Positions 1-11,813 are shown, numbered from the stretch's first letter. The stretch is DNA of 64,000 nt from Doryteuthis pealeii (GCA_023376005.1 CM042152.1:76252012-76316011); one strand, 5' to 3'. Notes: generated by a model from the letters alone, not told the origin. Numbers and translations are program-made.

Positions 1-450
1 ATTAGGTTACACTGACGGCACAGGTATCCATCACTCTCTTAATCCAACCATCCCTATCTGTCATCGCCCCTGGCAAGACTTCGGCATAACATGCAGTATC
101 CGCACAGGGCTGATTGATGGAGATTTTTGCTGGTCAACCTACACTGGTGTATCCATGTATAGGTGTCCATAGGAGAATGTCACTTAGTAGTTCAGCCTTC
201 TTTCTCCAGCAGTGTCCAGCATATCTTGTTCCATTTACTTGGATGGTTTGTGTGATAGGAGGCAAGTGGCCATAAAGCTGCTTTTTGGGGGGTGCTGCTT
301 CTAAGATTTGATCAAGACAGCATACAGCATCCTTCATCTAAGCATTTTGTTAGAGTCCAAGTGGTGCAGCCATACAGTAGTACTGACATGGGTATATTTT
401 GGAAGAATTTTTGCTTTATCTTATCAGCAAGATCAGATTTCCTTTTCAAT
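1..450 (-). pseudogene. LINE reverse-transcriptase C-terminal fragment
   Basis: On the minus strand, broken frames give the same C-terminal tail as the better LINE copy at 6182-7385. Recognisable pieces are QLYGHLPPI-like, a GHCWR block, an LLWTP block and VGRPAK followed by DRDGW. The frame is interrupted by stops and shifts, and the 5' part is lost near 450. This region lies after the RT domain in a family of non-LTR retrotransposons common in invertebrates. It is a dead 3'-end copy cut by the window edge. The clade is not certain. Confidence 0.7.
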
Positions 451-853
451 AAATACACAAGGTATATAAACTTTAACAAATTATAGTGTGCATTTTAATA
501 TTTATAATAAATGTAATGTTAGTGTAGTTTTTAAACTGTATATATTAATATTATTCTCTTTGAAGAATAGAGTGAGTGTGCTATTGATGCCATTCTATGT
601 AGTTGTGTCGGTAGCTGTAAGAAGTTTGAGGTAAGGTGCCCTCCATTTCTGAAGCAACACATGACGGACACCATGGAAACATTTCCTACATTGAAGTCTG
701 ACCTGTGTGGCAGGGCCTGTATGTCGAGGGTTTCATATGTGTGACAGGGTACACAAAAACATGCTGGATCCATGGGCCATCTGTGTGCTCACAACTGTTC
801 ACATCTGGACTACTTGTAGAAATGGCCTTATTCTGTGAAGAAGTGGCAATCAT

Positions 854-901
<48 letters not shown>

Positions 902-1648
902 TATATTCATTTATGCTATATATACATATTTTTATATCATTTACATTATGACTATAACTACTAATATTTACTATAGTGACTAAAAAATAATCCCTTCCCA
1001 TCTACAAACTTAAACGAACCACCCCTCCCCCTATTAGCCCAAGTCCATTGATGAGAGGTTTGTCTGTACTAAACTTGATTTGCATGTAATAATTACTAAA
1101 AATGATATCTATATAATAATGGAGATTTGTTCTCTTTTTGTCTATAACCGAAACTATGTCACTGCTTACATCACAGTAATTTTTTAAAAATTCGATGAAA
1201 AATCAATTAAGAGTCAAATTTTCACAAAATGTTTTACACTTATTCACCTTTAGATGAATTTTTGTTTAAAATAGTTTTTTCCTGAAATATATTAGGGGAA
1301 ATATATTTTTTTACTAGGTCAAACCCCTCCCTTATTTCATTTTATGAAATCCGACCAAAATATATTTTACTCATGATTTTTAATTCTTCAATAAAGGTAA
1401 GAGTCTGAATAATTAAATCAGAAATTATTAGAGGTGTTTGTGTGGAGTGGAGTGAATATGATGCTTTTTAAGTAAGTATTTTTTTTTAATATTAAACATT
1501 TTATTTTATCTAATTTTTCCCACCCTCCTCAGTTCCTTTCAAAAATCTATTTTTACACCTCCCGATGGGCGTTTTAACTAGTGTATATAATAATTACTTA
1601 AAATGATATGTATATGATAATTACTAAAGATGATTATTCATATGATTT
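451..1648. other. AT-rich non-coding with (TA)n and old repeat remnants
   Basis: No gene is visible. There is a (TA)n array at about 858-898. Reverse-orientation remnants of dispersed repeat family G lie at about 1085-1235 and 1540-1600, recognised by the words ACTATGTCACTGCTTAC and AAAATCTATTTTTACACC, which recur near 8.5 kb and 29.5 kb. Confidence 0.5.
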
Positions 1649-2256
1649 GGTTTGTTTTGTTTTGTTTTACGGCATATCAACCTCAGTGGGTTATTTAATG
1701 CCGATAAAGTTTTGAAATAAATTCATTCTTAATGAATAATCAAATTTTGTTTATAAACTCATGTTTTTTTATTTAATCCATAGATGGAACCCTAGCAGGT
1801 ACTACCCCTCTGGGTCAGAATGGACCAGGGAGCAATGGTGATGAAGGGGTGCTCCACATTCCCCAAACCTCAGAACTGGAACCTCACTATCAGATAGAGT
1901 TTAACGTCATTCCCAGGACATGTAGACCCTCAGCCACTGCCTTCTAGCACCCATATGATAAAAAGGGGTTGGGGCTTGCCATATGGGTAATAGGGTTGGA
2001 GCAATCTTATAGTTGCTAGGGCTTGACATGACCCGCTGATTGATCGGAGGGGACCTCTCCAACCGACCGACCGTCTAGCTCAAGAAAAGGCCAAAGTGGA
2101 GTATTGCAAGTCATGTACTGCTCAACCACCTGGGTTCTATCCTTAAGCATCACAGGTCACCACCGACGGCCAACAGATGGCCCCATTTGGGGAGTCTTAC
2201 CCCTCTGCAGAGGTGCAGTTGGTGCATTCTAATGCCTCAGCCGACAGGGCGGCATT
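1649..2256 (+). repeat. Dispersed repeat family D, longest copy
   Basis: It begins with a GTTTT-rich lead and the word ACGGCATATCAACC. The middle carries GGAGCAATGGTGATGAAGG and CTCCACATTCCCC, and the end carries CGATTGATCGGA-like and GCAGAGGTGCAGT words. Related copies are at 31346-31550, 37167-37497, 46605-46797 (minus), 49744-49985 (minus) and 57541-57834. No tRNA-like head or transposase is visible, so the class is open; a LINE 3' end or a composite SINE is possible. Confidence 0.6.
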
Positions 2257-2591
2257 ATTCATATGAAGCTATGTTGGATTATCTTGTTTCTACTAAAATA
2301 ATAAAAGCGCTTTACAAAAAGTAAGTGATAAAAAAAACAACCATGAAATCAATTAATCCTGCTGGCCTTGACCACTTATAAGACACAAATTGAATGTTGT
2401 CAATTTCTGACACATCACAGCTACGATACCAATAATAGCCGGTTTATTGATTAAATAAATCAATAAAAACTTGAAATTCTACTCAACACATACAAAGCCT
2501 CAATGATGAATCCTTGAGAATGTTTTGTTTACATTGTTGTTGTTGTGGTAGCATTCACCACCCAGGGTGGGTTGAGCCAGCTCCATCTATT

Positions 2592-2857
2592 GATTTTACG
2601 GACCATATGACTTTAGGCACCCCTTTTGCGATCTCAATTCTTGAGGACATTTTTTCCATTTACACCATCAAAATCCGGGTAATTGTTAACAGACTATTTT
2701 TTAGAGTTTTTTTGTTTTTTTATTATAAAACTAACCCCTAACCCTAACAAACAACCGGATTTTGACAGTGAGAAAAGTGTCCTTGTGAGTAGAGATCGTG
2801 GGAGGGGTGCCTAAAGGTCATATGGTCCGATTTTACAGACCATGCCTGGCAATCCAA
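2592..2857. repeat. Imperfect palindrome with a telomere-like loop
   Basis: The left arm (about 2592-2690) and right arm (about 2745-2855) are inverted copies at roughly 80 percent identity. Both contain the GGACCATATGAC/TTTAGGCACCCC block and a TCAAAATCCGG block. The loop holds AACCCCTAACCCTAAC, two to three units resembling the TTAGGG telomere repeat. It looks like a foldback element. No target duplication was found. Confidence 0.55.
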
Positions 2858-3296
2858 ATGGGTCATCTTCAGCCAGTTGCAGTTCCAGTGGCACAATCCG
2901 TAGACACAAGTGCCCGTATTTCGTTCAAGATCAGCCCTCACCGTCATTAGACACATTTTTTTGTTGTCCGGAGGGTGGTCTGGGGTATTTGCTTCAGGAA
3001 TGTATTCTCCAGGTTGGCGTCGAAGTGCATGACCGAGTGAACACAGATGTCTTGTGACTACAGTTTGTTGAACTGAGTTGATTCTGCACCTAAGATGAAC
3101 AGTTGCATCCGATATGAAATGGTGCCACTGGACCCTAAAAATGCGACGTAAACAGTAGTGATTAAAATTCTCAAGTCTGCAGAGGTTTTTGTTTACATTA
3201 AAGGATCACATTATCCTCCCTGTTAAAGACACGTTTGATACAAGTTTTTTTTTTGTTCTTTTAAGCAGGAACCCTCCCGCACATGTTACATAATGA

Positions 3297-3380
3297 ATGG
3301 ATAACCTATTTATTTTGTAATGTAGTGTACAAGAATTCAAATACTTGTACACTACATTACAAAATAAATAGGTTATCCAT
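3297..3380. repeat. Perfect 37-bp hairpin
   Basis: The left arm 3297-3333 and right arm 3344-3380 are exact reverse complements, separated by a 10-nt loop. There is no mismatch in 37 base pairs, so it is a young or conserved inverted duplication. No ribozyme core or terminator-like tract is present. Confidence 0.9.
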
Positions 3381-3433
3381 GCTCTTTCCTAAAAAAATGT
3401 AAACAGATCTTTTTAATTTTTAATTTTTTTTAT

Positions 3434-3840
3434 AATAGACATAAAAAAAATAGTTTTATTGTCAAAATTCAAATAAAATGTTTTCTTTCTAATAAAACCA
3501 AGTTTCTAACAGTTAAATTCAAATTAATTCAAATATTTAAGGTTTTTCTTGGTGAGAGGGGGGGGCTCAAAACCAATCTGTTTTGATTATCGTAAGTCAT
3601 AAAACAGAATTTTACAACAATTTTATTATTCTTTTAATAATAGACATAAAAAATGGTTTTGCTGTCAAAATTCAAATAAATATGTTTTCTTTCTTGTAAA
3701 ACCAAGTTTATAACAGTTAAATTCAAATTAATTCAAATATTTAAGGTTTTTCTTGGTGGGAGGCCTCAAAACTGTTCTGTTTTTATTATTGTTGGTCATA
3801 TAACAAAATTTTACAACAGACGATAATCAAAACAGAACTT
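3434..3840. repeat. Tandem duplication, period about 205 bp
   Basis: Two adjacent units start with AATAGACATAAA at about 3434 and 3639. They share a long block with AAATTCAAATTAATTCAAAT and GGTTTTTCTTGGTG. The second unit differs by small substitutions and loss of a G-run. Origin unknown. Confidence 0.75.
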
Positions 3841-3939
3841 CTTTTTTTCACCATATAATAAAATATAAAATTTAATGTAGAAGAAGATTGTGACTATTTC
3901 TTGTTTGTAAATAATTTTCTTGTAAAACTTTATAGGTTA

Positions 3940-4230
3940 GATAACTTTAGATATATATTAAGATAAAACTATATATAAATTAATAATACCAGGCATGTAT
4001 TTATCAAAACTTGTGATTTAAAAAACAATGTGCACTGTTTAATGTTGCATACTTAATTTCTGAGTATATATAATACAGGATTGTTCTTTATTCTATATAT
4101 TAATGATTTTGACTATAAATTAAATACTCATTGATAATCTCACACAATTCCTGAGGGTATTATGACATAAGCAGTGATGTAGTTTCAGTTACAGATAGAC
4201 ACTGAATATCCATTATAATCAGGTATAAAA
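3940..4230 (+). repeat. Dispersed repeat family G copy
   Basis: It contains words such as ACAATGTGCACTGTTTAATG, CTTGTGATTTAAAAAAC and GACATAAGCAGTGATGTAG, also found at 8340-8875 (plus) and 29515-29905 (minus). There is no coding content. Family G is probably a non-autonomous mobile element, but its termini were not defined. Confidence 0.55.
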
Positions 4231-4371
4231 GTCAGTCAGAAATGGTAAAAACAGAGAATAGAAAAAAAAAGAATGAGTATCAAAGATAGTTGTTTGGCAA
4301 TAAAATTATAAACTATAGAGCAAAGATTTCAATTCAAATTTCAGTTAATGATCTGAAGAATAATTAAAGTC

Positions 4372-4712
4372 CAATTACCGTCGAACTGGGAAGACAAGGC
4401 AGCAAACGGTTGTAACCTAATACAATCCCAAAAGCTACAAGGTCCACTGTAGAATGACAGAGTATATATAAGACTCCACAATGTCATTCAAATCAAGCAG
4501 TCAAACAGCCAATCAGAACTCAAGGAATGGAATCTGGGTGATTTGGGTAATCACCCAGATTCATGGATGGATCATTCTTGAGTCCTATTTATATCAACTG
4601 TCTTGGACACTGCTTCAGTTGTACTTAGCTGCTGTTATTCAAACCAACAGTAGGCTAACTGACTTCAATATGATCAAGGAATTTATTGGGCAAATCGCAT
4701 ATTTTTTATGAT
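4372..4712 (-). repeat. LTR-like dispersed repeat family O, copy 1
   Basis: Read on the minus strand it carries GATTGGCTG (an inverted CCAAT box) followed about 50 bp later by TTATATATAC (a TATA-like box), and ends near GACGGTAATTGG. Copies at 36120-36405 and 59785-60035 share this order. A CCAAT-TATA arrangement in a dispersed ~300-bp unit suggests a solo LTR or a U3/R region. This copy also has a short 13-bp perfect hairpin at 4530-4560. Confidence 0.45.
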
Positions 4713-4789
4713 TGTGCTATAGAAATCTATTGGAAGTCAGGATAAAAGGGATGATTATAGGCTAGGAATTGAGTCAAACAGTAGTTATA

Positions 4790-4925
4790 CTATTTAACCC
4801 ATAGCTGGGAAGAGGGGGTTCATGCCTTTCCCAAAGTGAACATAATAACACGACTGGAGTTTGAACTCACTTACTATGATGTTGCAGTCCAGCAAGTTAA
4901 CCACTATGCCAAAGAGACTCCCTGC
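4790..4925 (-). repeat. SINE-C (tRNA-derived), 5' part
   Basis: On the minus strand the head reads CTTTGGCATAGTGGTTAAC (A-box-like), followed by GAGTTCAAACTCC (B-box-like). This is a tRNA-type internal Pol III promoter. The body with CTTCCCAGCTATGGGTT-like words matches the other SINE-C copies. Confidence 0.7.
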
Positions 4926-5771
4926 ATTAAGTTAGAGACAAAATAATTTTATTAGATTAGATAGATAGATAGATAGATATTTCCCATAACATATCAAATA
5001 ATGTGCCTCTATAACCCGTCGGCCACTCCTGAGCTAAAGGGCTCACTGAATTTCTGACAATGGCCGTCAAGATTGTATCTTCTGCATCAACCACAGGTTG
5101 CAGGGTTTCTATACTTGCCAGAAGTCTGATCGAATGCCCACGCTGTGTTAAGATCTCAAACGATCAGAAATCTGCCACAGAAACTGATATTCCATGGTTA
5201 ACGGCGGCCTAGTGGTCACATATAGAAACAACGACTCCTTTTTCTTTCAAACGCAACAAACATTTATATTCAATAAGAAAATACAAAATCAATTCTTACT
5301 CAAAGCTGTGGGAGTGATGGACCTCAAATCAATGTGTTCTAGTCAGAATATGATTATGGGTTCTGAAAATTATTGCTTGGGTAGCTCTTAAAGTGTCCTG
5401 TTGGCTAAGTTATTCGATAGTGTTGGCTGAAGTAAGTTTATCTGTCAGCTACGGGATTTTGCATTCTCACAACGATTAAGGTCCAAGCTTCATCTGCTAG
5501 CCCGCTCAGCTCATCTGATTCATCCAGAGAGAGGGCTCAGTTAAATAGTTTCCCGACCCGGAACTTTTGTATTTCCGGCAAGCGTGAAGATATTAGTAAT
5601 TTTTTCTGGACCTCCCACTCTGGCAAAAGTACCACCCTCCTTTAGTTCTAACCAGCCAATTGAATTCACTTCTGCTCACCAATCTAAGTGCTATCTCTTC
5701 TGGTTACTTGAGTGGCTTTTAAACAAAGAGTTTACCAGACAACACCTCATTTGATTTTTATCTAAGAAAAA
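4926..5771. other. Non-coding, unrecognised, with short (GATA)n
   Basis: A (GATA)5 run lies at about 4957-4978. The remainder has no convincing open frame or known repeat head. Confidence 0.4.
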
Positions 5772-6110
5772 TCTTTTTATTCTTTTCATTAACTCTGAAG
5801 GATTAGCCAGTTAAGCTTTCCAGACGCTTTTAGCGATTCTAAGCAAAAGAACAAGTCTCCATTTTAACAGTCGGGTTGATTCTTATCTACCTTCACTGTT
5901 TATCTTTTCTTAGCAGAAAAGTCCCTTTTATTCTTTTTATTAGCTCTTTGGATCAGTCAGTCAATCTCTCCAGACACTTTTTTTAGCAGTTCTAACAAAG
6001 GAACAGGTCTTCCCTTCAACAGCCAAGCTGATTCCTATCTACGTCCACTCTTTATCTTTTCAGTGGAAAAATCCCTTTTATTCTTTTTATTTATAAATTC
6101 TGACTGCCGA
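5772..6110. repeat. Tandem repeat, period about 152 bp
   Basis: The anchor TTTTATTCTTTT occurs at about 5772, 5925 and 6077, each followed by similar text (TCAGTCAG/CCAG, TTTAGC, AACA.GTC, TTATCTAC). There are two and a fraction units. It may be the repeated part of an LTR, but no LTR ends were identified. Confidence 0.55.
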
Positions 6111-6181
6111 TAAGAAAGATTTTCTTAAGTATTACCCGGTATCTTAATTCTGGTTTGCCCAAACAATGACCGGGTCACACC

Positions 6182-7385
6182 TCATGTTGACAAAACTTCA
6201 TCATCATCATCATCATGTCGCGCATGCATATTCATGACAATCTCTCGCCAACCTTCCCTATCACTCATAGCCGCTGGGAGTTCTTCTGCGCGGCAACCTG
6301 CATCCTCACACAGTTGGTCAATGTAGGTCCTTGCTGGGCGGCCCACGTTAGCATGCCCATGTGTTGGTTTCCACAGGAGAACATCGCTTATGAGCTTGTC
6401 CTTGCTTCTCCAGCAGTGTCCTGCATGCCTAGTCTGTCTCACTCAGATGGTTTGCAAGATGGGGGGCAGGTGGCCATACAGCTGCTTCCTTGTGGGGTGC
6501 TGTTTCCACAACTTGTTCAAGACTGCACGCAGCGTTCTTGTGTAGCTCCCATCTAGCTTATTCTCAAGGCGCTTTGTTAGGGTCCAAGTGGAGCATCCAT
6601 ACAGCAGTACTGATATAACCACAACCTGGAAGAATTGTTCTTTTTAGTTTGTCAGCGAGATCAGATTTCCATATGACTGATAATTTATTTGTGGCCAGCC
6701 ATGTCTTTCCTATTCGTGTATTAATATCGCTCTCTGTGGATGAGATATTACTACCTAAGTAAGTGAATTGTTCTACTGGCTTAAGAGGCTTACCAGCGAG
6801 AGTGGAGATGACTCCTTTCTTTTTGAAACACATGAACTCAGTTTTATCGGAGTTCACATAGAGGCCAATATTCTTTACTGCTTCCTCCAAGCTATGTAAT
6901 AGTGACTCAGCCTGTGCCGGTGTATCTGCAAGAAGTGTGAGGTCATCAGCATAGTCTGCATCTGTGATTGTTTGTGCGGGATATCGCCTGCTTCTTGCCT
7001 TTCTTAGTGTGAAACCTTTTTCTTTAATGGTATCTAGTGATGTCCAGAGTACATAGTCTAGGCATATTATAAATATATATGGTGCTAATGTATCTCCTTG
7101 TAGGACTCTAGCGGCGATGTCAAAGAAGTCTGTGTCACCATCAGGTGAGCATACCATTACTTTAGTGCCTTTGTAGAGCATCATTATAGCGGCAACTGTT
7201 TTTTTGGGGAGCCCATATGCTAGTAGTATTTGTTCCATTTTCCCTATGTATGGAATCAAATGCCTTGGAAAAATCTATGAATAGTAGCGTTGACTCTAGA
7301 TTCTTTGCTCGAACCCCTTCTTTGATCCGTCGTATAGTCAGGATCTGAGAGGTTGTGGATCGATTTCTGCAGAATCCGTTTTGGT
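6182..7385 (-). pseudogene. Non-LTR retrotransposon (LINE) reverse transcriptase, 5'-truncated
   Basis: Read on the minus strand, this is the central and C-terminal part of a LINE polymerase. Upstream of about 7255, in another frame, come NGFCRNRSTTSQIL and the motif FIDFSKAFDS with its catalytic Asp (RT motif A). A one-base shift near 7246-7255 follows. The main frame (6564-7259) holds VLQGDTLAPYIF (motif B), DADYADDLTLLAD (motif C, catalytic YADD), then KTEFMCF and FTYLGS. Another break leads to a C-terminal frame (6182-6442) with RQTRHAGHCWR, VGRPARTYIDQLCEDAGC and DREGW. It ends in a short (ATG)n tail at about 6199, typical of LINE 3' ends. The 5' half, including any endonuclease, is missing. 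It is non-functional. Confidence 0.9.
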
Positions 7386-7459
7386 TTTTCCTAAGGATTT
7401 TCTCTATTTAGGGTCTCATCCTAATATTAGCAAATATACAATTAAATCCAATATGCAAA

Positions 7460-8010
7460 TGTGCTTTTTTTTCTATTTCTTTTTATTCTATTCTTTCTTT
7501 TTTCTATTATTTTTATTCTATTTCTTTCTTTTTTCTATTATATTTATTCTATTTCTTTCTTTTTTTCTATTATTTTTATTCTATTTCTTTTTTTTTTTCT
7601 ATTATTTTTATTCTATTTCTTTTTTTTTCTATCATTTTTTATTCTATTTCTTTTCTATTATTTTTATTCTATTTCTTTTCTATTATTTTTATTCTATTTC
7701 TTTTCTATTATTTTTATTCTATTTCTTTTTTTTTCTATTATTTTTTATTCTTTCTTTTTTTTTCTATTATTTTTTATTCTATTTCTTTTTTTTCTATTAT
7801 TTTTATTCTATTTCTTTTTTTTATCATTCTTTATTCTATTATTTTTATTCTATTTCTTTTTTTTTTCTATTATTTTTATTCTATTTCTTTTTTTATCCTA
7901 TTATTTTTTATTCTATTTCTTTTTTTATCCTATTCTTTTTTTTTCTACTATTTTTTATTCTATTTCTTTTTTAATACTATTCTTTTTTTTCTATTATTTT
8001 TACAAGCAAA
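7460..8010. repeat. T-rich low-complexity tandem array
   Basis: About 550 bp of TTCTATTATTTTTATTCTATTTC-like units, with unit length near 30 bp and variable T-runs. Phe/Tyr-rich open frames across it are composition artefacts. Confidence 0.85.
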
Positions 8011-8024
8011 ATAATAAAACACTC

Positions 8025-8875
8025 TCCGGACGGTGTAAAAATTAATTTTTGAAAGATATTGCCTGGAGGAAGATAAAAATTCATTGTCAGAGGATTTGTA
8101 TCTTAAGTAAGCAAAATCATCAAATTAATTAAAGGAGTAAAAAAAAATTAAACGATTTGAAATGTAAACTTAGTTCAGCGCCCCTCAAATAAAATGTTGT
8201 GTGCATCTATAAATTAAATAATTATTTTGAATATTTTACACAAAGTTTATACAAAATCGTAAGTATTTCATTATTTGGAAACTTTTTAATAAACTTCTTG
8301 TTACTGAAAAAAAGGGCTGGAGTAAAAAATAATATTTTTTTAAATTATAAATATATAGTACCAAACTTGTTTTAAAAAACAATGTGGACTGTTTAATGTT
8401 GCATACTCAAATTCTACATAAAGGATTTTGAATATAAATTAAATACTCATTGATAATCTACATTATTAATACAAGTACAAAATAAAAAACACCCTCAGGG
8501 TGATGTAAAAATACATTTTTGAAAGATATTGCCTGAGGGGGTGGGAGTTAAAAAGTCAATGTCAGAGAGTTTGTACCCTAAGTAAGTAAAATCATCAAAT
8601 TTATTAAAGGAGTAAAAAAATAAAACAATTTGAAATGTAAATTTTAAATATGTATTAGAATAAAACAAACTATATATAGATATATAATACCAGTCATGTA
8701 TTTATTAAAACTTGTTTTAAAAAAACAATGAGGATCATCTAATATTGCATGTTCAAATTTTGAGTGTATTTATTCTATGTTATGACGATTTTGGGTAATG
8801 TGACGTAAGCAGTGACGTAATTTTTGTTACAGACAAAAACCGGAAGCGAATCTCCATTATTAATAGATTAATAGA
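8025..8875 (+). repeat. Repeat family G, two partly tandem copies
   Basis: The block ACACTCTCCGGACGGTGTAAAAAT through ATTGTCAGAGGATTTG near 8025-8160 recurs as ACCCTCAGGGTGATGTAAAAAT at about 8490-8640. The second copy runs to GTGACGTAAGCAGTGACG and CGGAAGCGAATCTCC near 8870. A partial piece lies at 8340-8470. The minus-strand copy at 29515-29905 matches across most of its length. Confidence 0.65.
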
Positions 8876-9620
8876 TTCTATTTCTTTTTTTAATACTATT
8901 CTTCTTTTTTTTTAAAATTTCTTTTTTATTCTATTCTTTGTTTCATTATTTTTAATCTATTCTTTTTTTTTAATTCTATTTCTTATTTATTCAATTTGTC
9001 TTTTAATTCTATTTTTTTAAATTCTATTCTTTTTTTTTAATTCTATTTTTTAATTCTATTTTTTTAAATTCTATTTCTTATTTATTCAATTTGTCTTTTA
9101 ATTCTATTTTTTAAAATTCTATTTCTTTTTTAATTCTATTTTTTTTTAATTTATTTCTTTTAATTCTATTTTTAAATTCTACTTTCTTTTTGTTTTTAAT
9201 TCTATTTTTTTTCTATTTTTTTAAATTCTACTTTCTTTTTGTTTTTTAATTCTATTTTTTTAAATTCTACTTTCTTTTTGTTTTTAATTCTATTTTTTAA
9301 AATTCTACTTTCTTTTTGTTTTAATTCTATTTTTTTAAATTCTACTTTCTTTTTGTTTTAATTCTATTTTTTTAAAATTCTACTTTCTTTTTTTTAAATT
9401 CTATTTTTTAAATTCTACTTTTTTTTTTTTTTAATTCTATTTTTTAAAATTCTACTTTTTTTGTTTTAATTCTATTTTTTTTAAATTCTACTTTTTTTTT
9501 TTTTTTTAATTCTATTTTTTTTAAATTCTACTTTTTTTTTTTTTTTTAATTCTATTTTTTTAAATTCTACTTTTTTTTTTTTTTAATTCTATTTTTTTTA
9601 AATTCTACTTTTTTTTTTAA
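8876..9620. repeat. T-rich tandem array, unit TTTTAATTCTA-like
   Basis: About 745 bp of alternating AATTCTATTTTT and AAATTCTACTTTC units with variable T-tracts. It shares the flanking word TTCTATTTC with the array at 7460-8010. No coding content. Confidence 0.85.
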
Positions 9621-9968
9621 GTAAACCAGTGATTTGTAAAATCTGAGATTGAAACTTAAAAACATACAGTGCACAATTATAAAAAAAAAAAAAAAGGTGA
9701 GTGGGTGGAGGCTTGTGGATTTAAAATTCAACACTCAACTCTAGAGAAATAAGTTATTATGACTAATTTTATCCACTCCTTATTAGTGAATAATACAATA
9801 AAGTTTGTATTTCTTTTTTCATTTTCATTTTCCACAATTGGTCTAGTATGCAATATTAGAATAGAAGCAACGTAATCTAAATTTTTAAAAAAAGCTAAAT
9901 ATTTATATATAAACCCAAGATAGAGAGTGAGAGCAAATAAAAATCAGGCAGTTATGAAAAGGTAGAGT

Positions 9969-10167
9969 TTAATCAATTTTATTCACTGGTATCATAAACT
10001 GGCTTAAGCTATCATGGTCCTGAATTTCTTCATCTAGGTGACTCACCTGGGTCATGAACACGTGGCCATTGTAGGTCATCTTGACCCTGTCAATTTGGCC
10101 AGTGCCTCCATCATGGAAGTCATATGCCCAGCAATGCAGCTTTAATATCGGCATGCGGCAAGTAGTA
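9969..10167 (-). CDS. Candidate coding exon, product unknown
   Basis: A minus-strand open frame of about 65 codons with a balanced amino-acid mix, unlike its AT-rich surroundings. It includes HDGGTGQIDRV and TYNGHVFMTQ. On the minus strand it is preceded by ACTGCAG at 10168-10174, a possible splice acceptor. An internal CAG|GTGAGT at 10047/10046 is a consensus-grade donor. The exon may therefore be 10047-10167 (121 bp), or may run to the stop at 9969 as a terminal exon. I do not recognise the protein. A pseudogene or mobile-element fragment is possible, and the polypyrimidine tract before the acceptor is weak. Confidence 0.35.
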
Positions 10168-10269
10168 CTGCAGTCATTTTATAACATGTCCAAATTCTAT
10201 TACTTCATGACAAATTTTATATATATATAATTATTATTGATATCTAAATAATAAAACACTTATATTAAA

Positions 10270-10420
10270 CTAGCAGTGGCTACCCGGGCTTTGCCGGGTA
10301 GAAGAGAAAAAACATGGTTTAATAATCGTTTGCAGATCTATTACTACTGAATTGTAAGTTCAATCCTCGCAGGATGACTCATAAAAATCACCACATAAAA
10401 AAGATCTTATTCCTGGTGGG
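10270..10420 (+). repeat. SINE-E copy (TAGCAGTGGCTACCCGGG family)
   Basis: It starts with a GGCTACCCGGGCTTTGCCGGGTAG hairpin-like block, followed by GCAGATCTATTACTACTGAA and AGTTCAATCCTCGCAGGATG. The second half matches heads near 24275, 50405 and 51485, which show GGTTTAATGGTTAGC (A-box-like) and AGTTCAAYCCT (B-box-like). It is probably a tRNA-related SINE. Confidence 0.5.
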
Positions 10421-10741
10421 AAGTCAGGGAATTCTTTTTAGTCAGAGTAGAGGGAATGACATCCTATAAGGATATAGTAAATTTCAAATTAATATTTCAA
10501 ATCAAAAGAAAAAATAAATTAAATAAAGTAATCAAATTGAATGTAAAACGATAAATAATCTTTAAAAAAATAACATTATTAATTCAAAGTGTAGCCGATC
10601 GAATATCAAATTATTATAGAATACTATACTATAAATTTGATAACAATTTGATAATAATAGTATACTATACTAAGTATAGTATATTATTTTTTAAATCGAA
10701 AAGTGCACCGACTTGAAAACATTACGAAAAGAAAACCAAAT

Positions 10742-10774
<33 letters not shown>

Positions 10775-11272
10775 AAACATACTTTTTTAAATAGATTTTT
10801 TAATGTGTTTAAAAGTTATATACCAAATTACAGTACTGATTTTGGTACAAATACAGAATAACATGCAATAGGTAATATCATTAAAATCGTATTTTACGAA
10901 TAAATAACATTAGATTATGGAAACTCCAGAGATAAAAATTGTATAATTAAAAAAAGAGAAAAAAGATTAAACAATTGTTTATCCTGTACAATGAAATATT
11001 TACTACAACTTTGAATCAGTAAAAATGTAGATTTAACATGAAAAAAAAAAAAAATGAAAAGAAAAGCTTCCGTTATTCATTTGTTTACTTTTTTAACAAG
11101 AAATGCTGAAAAATGGCAGAGTATAATTTAACGTTATTTTATAATTCAAATCATCATTATTTTTGCTTAAAAACCATGCCCTGGTGATATTTAATGTGCA
11201 TATATATTTACTTTGTCATTAATTGTTTTATTTTCAAAGTTTCCTCCAGACATACAGATTCACACAACTGCC

Positions 11273-11348
<76 letters not shown>

Positions 11349-11764
11349 TTATCATTTCAAGTACAAATTTTATTATTGATATTTAAATAATAAGATAAGA
11401 ATTAAATAGGGTTTTTTTTCTATGTAATGATTGAATTTTTTTTTAAATTACCTTTAGTGTTATTTTTTTTTTAAAGTTGATAAACATACCCACACTCGTA
11501 ATTTTTCAAATTTAAGATAATTTTCCGGTATGCATATTCATGAGAGTGTATTTCACAAGTTGATTCAGTTTGGAGGATTGAGTTTACAGGTGAGAATGGG
11601 TTGGAGGAGTGAGAGGGTGGAATTTGATATTCATTTTACGATTAGTTCTGGTTAACTATTTTTCTTTGGGGGGGGGGTGATAGATAAATTAAGCACACCT
11701 ACATCTGCAAAATCAAGTTTCAAATTTAGTGTCTTTACTTGTAAGTACACATACTTTCACACAC

Positions 11765-11766
<2 letters not shown>
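10421..11766. other. AT-rich non-coding with microsatellites
   Basis: It holds a poly-A run near 10744-10771, (TA)n at about 11275-11316 and (GATA)n at about 11317-11347. No gene or recognised repeat family otherwise. Confidence 0.55.

Positions 11767-11813
<47 letters not shown>

Noticed and set aside
7381..8045. Two long Phe/Tyr/Leu-rich plus-strand open frames
   Set aside because: They are translations of a T-rich low-complexity array, and the same composition is open in more than one frame.
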